Translations under genes and position numbers: made by a program | Notes under the pieces: model-generated | Database searches by the model: none | Told to the model about the DNA's origin: nothing | What the model saw: the letters and a program-made list of their open reading frames with translations, nothing else | Part shown: positions 58,101-64,000 of the stretch, one piece after another | Position numbering within the stretch: position 1 is the stretch's first letter | How the letters are laid out: every line of letters begins with the position of its first letter | NCBI RefSeq assembly: GCF_001039355.2 | Contig: NW_019773514.1 | Coordinates: 527,068 to 591,067 of the forward strand | From: Lingula anatina | Taxonomy: Eukaryota > Brachiopoda > Lingulata > Lingulida > Lingulidae | Length of the DNA: 64,000 nucleotides | Direction: 5' to 3'

Positions 58101-61100
58101 CTCCCCAGCTAGAGGTATCAGGATTACCAACTGAACACCAACACTGGGCTCATTCTACCAGGGTTGCCAACATAGGGCTTATTTTTAAACAAATTTTTGC
58201 TTTTTCATTGTGAAGAGTGCACAATTCCTCAATATGAACTTTTCACCATTTCATCTTTCTAACTGAACCTAAACCATCCTATATATAAGAACAGTAAGAT
58301 CTTTTTGCAGTTTAAGACCATGTGCCTTAAAGAAGGTGCTTCCATCAGTATCTCTTACTATCTTAAATGTTTTGAAGGCCACTAGAACAGTGTGGGTCAG
58401 CCCATGACAACGCAGAGATAAGAGCTCAGCACGAGAGAACCAAGTTCAAACTGAAACCTTTCCTACACAGAAAGATGTAGGAGTAAGATCCTTCTACTTA
58501 GAAAGTCTTCTTCTTAACCAGTGTATCAATTTTCTATCCTCCGCAAGCTTCCCACTGTGGAATACACTTAAAACTGGAGCCAGAAGTTCAGCTTCAGTCT
58601 GAATACTTTTCCACCATAAAACAAGTTTGTTTTCAATGAAATAGCTCCATCTTTTTCAGGCATGCTTGTGTACATGTGTGTGAATCTGAGTGCTGAATCA
58701 TGTTATCTGAAACACACAAGAATTCAAATTTTCACAAACCTATGTTTCATGACTTCTGCTCATCTTTTCTAATTTTTTTTTTTATGCGCCCTTTGCCAAC
58801 AAACTTGTGGTTGCTTCACAAATTAAGTACCCAGCAACACAAACTGTATATGAAACTGAATATTTCTGGTTTTTCAATGGTAGAAACTGTATCCTCACCA
58901 TCACACCATAAGCCAGTAACAGTGGTATGGTTTGTTTATATTCAGTAAGCTTTGCTATGCAATACAGTTTATTGGTGTAGTACTCCACACACCCCAATAC
59001 TAGTACAGGTCCTACGTGTCTTTTTAGGGAGACCCTAACATGAATAATGACATTAAACAAATCACAGTTTAGGTACCCATGAGGGTGACCATTTTAAATT
59101 CCAAAGCTACCCACTAACACTTCCAGAGAGATTGGTTCAGACACTGCTGGATTATTTTGCCAACTTTTTTTGTGATTTTCTCACACGTTTTGTTTTTAAT
59201 TTAATTTTCAATTCTAACTCAAAGTTCAAACAATACAGCAATTGTCAGTCATTCAAAGTTTGTACTCCACATGCAAGATGGTCTCAGGAATTTTACATTA
59301 AAAGAAGAAAAAATCTGAACTTGAACTCTATTTACCAGGAACTTCTTTCCTCAGCACAGGACTCCCGCATTCTAATGCACTGACTGTAAGTTTTGATAAT
59401 GCCATTAAAGAGTGACTTTTCTGAATTAATGCTACATACCACAAATTATGATAAGCCCTTTATTATAACATTGTATTGTCCTTAGTCTTAATTTAGGCAA
59501 TCTGCATACTCAAAACCACTTATTTATGTAAAATAGTCACTGGAACAAGCAGCCTAAATGCTTTAAGATGCAAATTGTACTACTACATTATCTCCAATGA
59601 ACTTCATCATTATTTGGAAATAAAAACATTAGACGGGACTTCTACAAACAGTCTGATTAAAAAAGACCCTCTGGTTATAAGATATCCTTGACGATTAACT
59701 TTAATTTCAACAAGCTTTACCCAAACCTTCAAAAATTCTAGCAGAGGCATGCAGGAGAGCAAACTTAATGCAGCATAAAACATATAGTACAGGTCCAAAT
59801 TGTTTTGGCAGCTGGTTTTTGCACCACATAGTACCCAAATAATGTGAAATGACTTGGACACTCCTCTGACTAGAATATGCACTCTGTCCTTAATAATAAC
59901 TGCCATGATTCCTTTCCAAGTTCCTGGTCTAACTAATATGTACCTGGAGGCCAATCATTACTATTACAATTTGGCAGAAATATTGCTGTATGTTATAAAT
60001 GCAGATATTTAATTCAATTAAAATGTATGGGTGGTTATCTACTTTAATAATGTACTTTAAATATTTATCATTGGTGAAAATCCGTGCGCATTTTTAGCAT
60101 AATTTTAAGAGAATTTTCTCTAGATCAGATACAAACTGATTTAATGTAGGTCTCACACACATAATATAAGTCTCACAGGATCACCAAAGAACGCTTATCT
60201 TTGTTTATCATACCCAATATACTGATACCACTTCTACATAAGATGCTGACCAGTGCATTGAGAAGATTCACACTGTATCTTGCCAAACTCTTAAAACAGC
60301 ATTCCTAGAGTGCCTACACTTTACATGTGTACTTGCCTGCACCAGCTAACACTTCAGTTTTCACCAAGTGTCTGCTTGCACAGTGTGAGTGAAGTTTCCA
60401 GACAGTCATTCAAAGAGACAACCCAGCACTGTTGACATTTACTTGAACTTCACTTTTCACGATGGACTGTTCCATTCCTTGTTTTAATATTACCCCTGGC
60501 AGTGGACAGAAATTCCAACAAAACATATATTGAACTCAATCTGCAATGGCTCTAAAATTACTGCCATGGCTTTCACAGAACTGAAGTGGCTGAAAGCATT
60601 GTTGAGAAGTACATCATAGATATGAGGAAAAAGAGTACAAACTTACCCCAAAATATATTCCTATGGAAATGTGAGCTACAACTTTCCACAAAACGCCGGT
60701 AGTACAACAGATAACACACATGTAGGAGAACTACTAGTATCAAGAGGAGTTGTTGGAGACGCTGTTCCAATCTGCCATTAATCCTGCTTCTCAGTCTACT
60801 ATGACCTGTTTCTCTCTGGCACCACAACTACCAGCTGTTAGCCAACCATCAGCCTCCACTGCATGCTTTGGGCAACAAACTTCTTGGGGAAGGGCAGAGG
60901 GGAAACGGATCATAAGCTTAAAATTCCCACAACCACTTGGGTAAAATCTTTTAATGGGCCTCCCTGTCACTGTCTTATCATAGTAATCAATCCATTTTAC
61001 ATTCAGGGACCCTAATCTCCCATTCTGCTAATACATTTTAGTCTTATTTGTTTTAATGGAAAACTTGATTATTTCCCATTAACCTCTCCCCTCTCTGTCT

Positions 61101-61500
61101 TAGGGGAGCATATCTCTGACCTGTCCACGTGGGTTGGTTAAAACTACACATGCTTCTTGTATTTTTATAGGGACTGACCTGTGCTTATACATCTTCATGG
61201 TTGTTATGAATTTACACTGCACCAGAATGGGAAGGCAATGATCACAGGGAAGATTACTGTAAGCAAAACCAGTTGCCCCAGAAACAAACATGTTGGAGCT
61301 TATGGTATAATCTTTTATAACAACAACCTCTTCACAGTTAGATACTTGGGGAGAAGATCCATTTTGGGATTATTTTTTGACAGGAGACAGTGATAAGATC
61401 ATTTGATATGGAATCTGGGTTAGAAAAAATTTTTTTAAAACATAAGCTTAAAACACAATTCTTGCTGCTTTCATTTCTCAAATACATACAGAGGGCATAC

Positions 61501-61521
61501 CCCCCCCCCCCCCCGCCCCCC
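61501..61521. repeat. poly(C) tract
   Basis: About 20 C residues interrupted by one G. This is a slippage-prone tract. Confidence 0.9.
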
Positions 61522-61645
61522 AGTAAATGATATGTAGATTTTGAAAACTGTGATATAAATGGATGACCACTAACAATACTTTCAACATCAACACCACATG
61601 TAGTGGACAAGTGACTCCTGTCCATCTCATCACAGACTAAGCCTG

Positions 61646-61846
61646 TTCTCACAACTTTTAGATCGATCTATCACCGCGGGGAGTCTCACTAGATTACTGT
61701 CAGATAATCCCCCGTAAGTGTCCGTCCCCGCCTACTACAAGCTTTAAGGGGTAATTAACTTTCGTGTCCGCCCGGCTGACAGCTATTTAGCGTGAACCCC
61801 CAGGGAGTTAGGTCGATCCAATGTAGGTCGATCTAATCTATGAGAA
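61646..61846. mobile_element. 201-bp CpG-rich block with imperfect inverted ends (MITE-like or regulatory)
   Basis: The left end reads TTCTCACAAC..TTAGATCGATCTA, and the right end, on the other strand, reads TTCTCATAGATTAGATCGACCTA. The ends share TTCTCAYA and TTAGATCGAYCTA. GGTCGATC occurs twice near the right end. The block is GC- and CpG-rich against CpG-poor flanks. No clear target-site duplication is visible, so a promoter/CpG island with chance symmetry remains possible. Confidence 0.4.
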
Positions 61847-61960
61847 TGGGGTGTTAAACATGCAGTTTCAATGGTAATCAAAATATGCACTATAATTTTT
61901 TGTCTGTTCTCTTACATTTTGTGTGGATTTTCTTTCTTCATTAATTTATTTATTTCTCCC

Positions 61961-62003
61961 TCTTTCTTTCTTTCTTTCTTTCTTTTTTTTTTTTTTTTTT
62001 TTT
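61961..62003. repeat. (TTTC)n followed by poly(T)
   Basis: About five TTTC units run into about 20 T residues. This is simple sequence. Confidence 0.9.
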
Positions 62004-62326
62004 GAAGTCGTCTATAAATAGCCTTTATTTGGTTGCTCACAATTTATGATCTAAAAGTTATTTGACAAAGGGCACAGGACACTGTGTTAGCTGATCTTAA
62101 AATGTTTGAGTTGAGATAATAAACTAGTTTATTAACTCCTAGCAAAACTATACAATCAATGTATTGTCATATTTAATACAGATATACATATTCACCATTT
62201 CAGCAGTGTATTTTTTTTACAATTCAACTTGTATATAACATTCTACACCATTTATTGACGATTTTTTTCCCTTAGCTTAATTAGCACCCAGTAGCTGTGG
62301 CCAAGCAGGTCACCTCACCTCTGTCA

Positions 62327-62480
62327 AGCATGATTGACCACAGCATTAACTGATGTCCAGAGACAGACTATATACAGCAGAACCAATCCCAAGACCACAA
62401 CATGATGACCAATGACCAGATAGGCACTGTCCATCACTCTGGTCACCTCAATGTTAGGGGTGATAGCACATGAGTCAAAT
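62327..62480 (-). CDS. possible terminal exon encoding a C-terminal membrane helix
   Basis: An acceptor-like CCTTTAG with a pyrimidine-rich run-up lies at 62481-62487. It opens a frame of about 50 residues (HKFDSCAITPNIEV..) with a hydrophobic stretch VVVLGLVLLYIVCLW and a TGA stop near 62324-62326. It could be the tail-anchored end of a gene entering from the right. No family was recognised, and the ORF may be fortuitous. Confidence 0.22.
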
Positions 62481-63302
62481 TTGTGGTGGGCTAAAGGCTT
62501 TGAAGGTGAAGAGGCACTCAAGACTTTTTACAATCAACTTTTGCCGATTTTTTTTTTTTTTTGGAGGGGGGTGTACTCAGTTCCTTTTTAGTCCCTTTTT
62601 TTCTGTCAAACTATTTGCTGGATTAGCAACTGCTTAATTTTTATCTTCATCAGTTCTAGAAGAAATAAATCAAGAAAACTACTGCACTTTGCTTCCTTGT
62701 TCATTCAGAAAGTGCTCATAATACCAAATTACAGTAATTCATATCCTGAGCTATAGCTCTAGAAATAAACAAAATAGAAAAAAACCACACAACTGACCAA
62801 TGGTGTAAATAACTGAAATCCATGGAGGCATCTAACAGTCTGCAACTTCTTTCCTGACCAGTGAAAGTGGCAATAAATAAAGTAACGAACTGAGAAATTT
62901 GGCACGACTTGATAATTTGATCATTCATCAAATTTTGTCTTGGACATGCTGCACTTTGTGCTACAGTAGGGCAAGAATTGATTGCAAATGAGACTAATTT
63001 ACATTTTTTTCATTCTTACTGACACGTGCTGTCTATTGTAAATCATCACTCCAAGGAAACTTAATTGTCCTCAGGAAATTCAGAAAAGTATATTGAATTA
63101 TAAATAAGACTTCAATGTGTAACCTCTAGGGTTCTTAGGTTCTTACAAATGGATAGATCTGAAGGAGGTGGGTTGAGAGGTAAACATGGGGGGGGGTGCA
63201 TTGCCTATAACAGGAAATGTCACCAGAATGATAAATTTGCACTGACCACAAAGGTCTCACTTTGACCATCTTTGTGACACAACACACAAGTGACCACTGT
63301 GG

Positions 63303-63413
63303 TCAGTGTTTACAGAGGAAGTGGCAATAACAGCAGAAATTTGTTAGAACCTGCTCCTGGGCCAGAAGGTCTCTCAGCCTCAGCAACTCTTTGCGGAGTG
63401 GAAATCCTTCTTC
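63303..63413 (-). CDS. possible partial exon of a gene running off the right edge
   Basis: A GTCTTTAG acceptor precedes an open frame EEGFPLRKELLRLRDLLAQEQ, which looks amphipathic and coding. The frame then stays open to TGA at 63305-63303. Alternatively the exon ends at a weak donor after ..AQEQ (GTTCTA). It joins in phase 0 to the 13-nt exon piece at the window end. Confidence 0.33.
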   Translation of the reverse strand, partial: EEGFPLRKELLRLRDLLAQEQVLTNFCCYCHFLCKH

Positions 63414-63987
63414 CTAAAGACATGTACACAATATGTTTTTTTCTAAAACATTCCTCAAGTCACTAATGGGGAGCACACATTTGTGACAAAAAAAATCTAT
63501 TTAAAAAGTCATCAAGATTATTTATTATTTATTTGTTACTTCTCTCAAGTAATCACTTAGAAGAGTTATGATTCAGAACTCTGTATGTGATTCATGAATT
63601 TTATAGCAATTAACTGTTTATAAAAATGTTCAAAGAAGAAGTCAAAGTTGAAAGAAGTCTCCCCATCCCACCTCTGCTTTATTTGTTCCTCTAATTACAC
63701 ACCAAGAAGAGCACTGTGTGGCCCAAAACAGCACTGATAGTTCGAAAACTATTCACCATTGCCATAAGAAGAATTTTTTAATTGCCAAGAGACATTATAT
63801 AATCTATATTCATATACCCGAGTTTCATGGAGATCTGAAACTCTTCTATCATCTTGCCTCTGCCTGTTCCAGAAACCCCTCTATCCCCTGAAGCTCAGGG
63901 TGCAACTATAGAATTACTGAGAAAAAGTGATATTACATGAAGGCATCCATCCTTGCATTTATGTCTAACCTTGCACGTCCACGTTAC

Positions 63988-64000
63988 CTTCTTGAGTAAG
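63988..64000 (-). CDS. possible exon fragment at the window edge
   Basis: The minus strand reads CTTACTCAAGAAG before a GTAACG donor. In one frame it gives LLKK, which flows into the next candidate exon as a helical segment. It is too short to stand alone. Confidence 0.25.

Larger units (their letters stand above)
52118..62300. other. 10-kb interval upstream of the KIRREL-like gene, no gene seen
   Basis: No ORF or exon cluster is convincing on either strand. The sequence is CpG-poor and largely non-repetitive. It could be upstream regulatory DNA or a first intron if the gene has a distant noncoding first exon. Confidence 0.55.

Noticed and set aside
1-64000. CRISPR arrays, operons, prokaryotic promoters, tRNA or rRNA genes
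   Set aside because: Spliced animal genes fill the window. I saw no direct-repeat/spacer array, no tRNA-like A/B box pair with a cloverleaf, and no rRNA-like sequence.

Overview
This looks like a metazoan nuclear genome contig, AT-rich, with large introns, GT-AG introns, many homopolymer and microsatellite tracts and one assembly N (position 35507). The gene families (a nephrin/KIRREL-type adhesion protein, a DUSP22/15-type phosphatase) place it in a bilaterian animal. Gene density and intron size suggest a mid-sized invertebrate genome, such as a marine deuterostome or lophotrochozoan. I cannot name the species.

Layout. (1) 2314-4907, minus: a complete five-exon DUSP22/DUSP15-like phosphatase, with the N-terminal myristoylation signal in a 21-nt first coding exon. 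(2) 4908-9108: a gene-free divergent interval with a CRE-like motif cluster. (3) 9109-25738, plus: a giant coiled-coil protein of about 2.76-2.78 kDa-thousand residue scale (2,779 or 2,761 residues). It has two homologous alternative first exons, one 7.47-kb coding exon, a proline/serine-rich region and a basic tail; I do not recognise it as a named protein. (4) 28314-29282, minus: a single-exon, membrane-anchored FkbM-family methyltransferase. (5) 32918-52035, minus: a complete 15-exon KIRREL/Neph-like immunoglobulin adhesion receptor (signal peptide, five Ig domains, transmembrane helix, PDZ-ligand C-terminus). It contains a 21-nt microexon and a tandem duplication that copied an exon edge. 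(6) 52.1-62.3 kb: no gene that I can support, but a 201-bp CpG-rich element with imperfect inverted ends lies at 61646-61846. (7) The right edge has weak signs of the 3' end of another minus-strand gene.

The exon models were built by hand from splice sites, reading phase and protein similarity. All junctions of the three spliced genes are phase-consistent. The genes show no obvious shared pathway; this is an ordinary eukaryotic neighbourhood. The least ordinary features are the uncharacterised coiled-coil gene (duplicated first exons, TQT motif clusters, splice-donor-like sites inside its giant exon) and the CpG-rich patches inside otherwise CpG-poor DNA.
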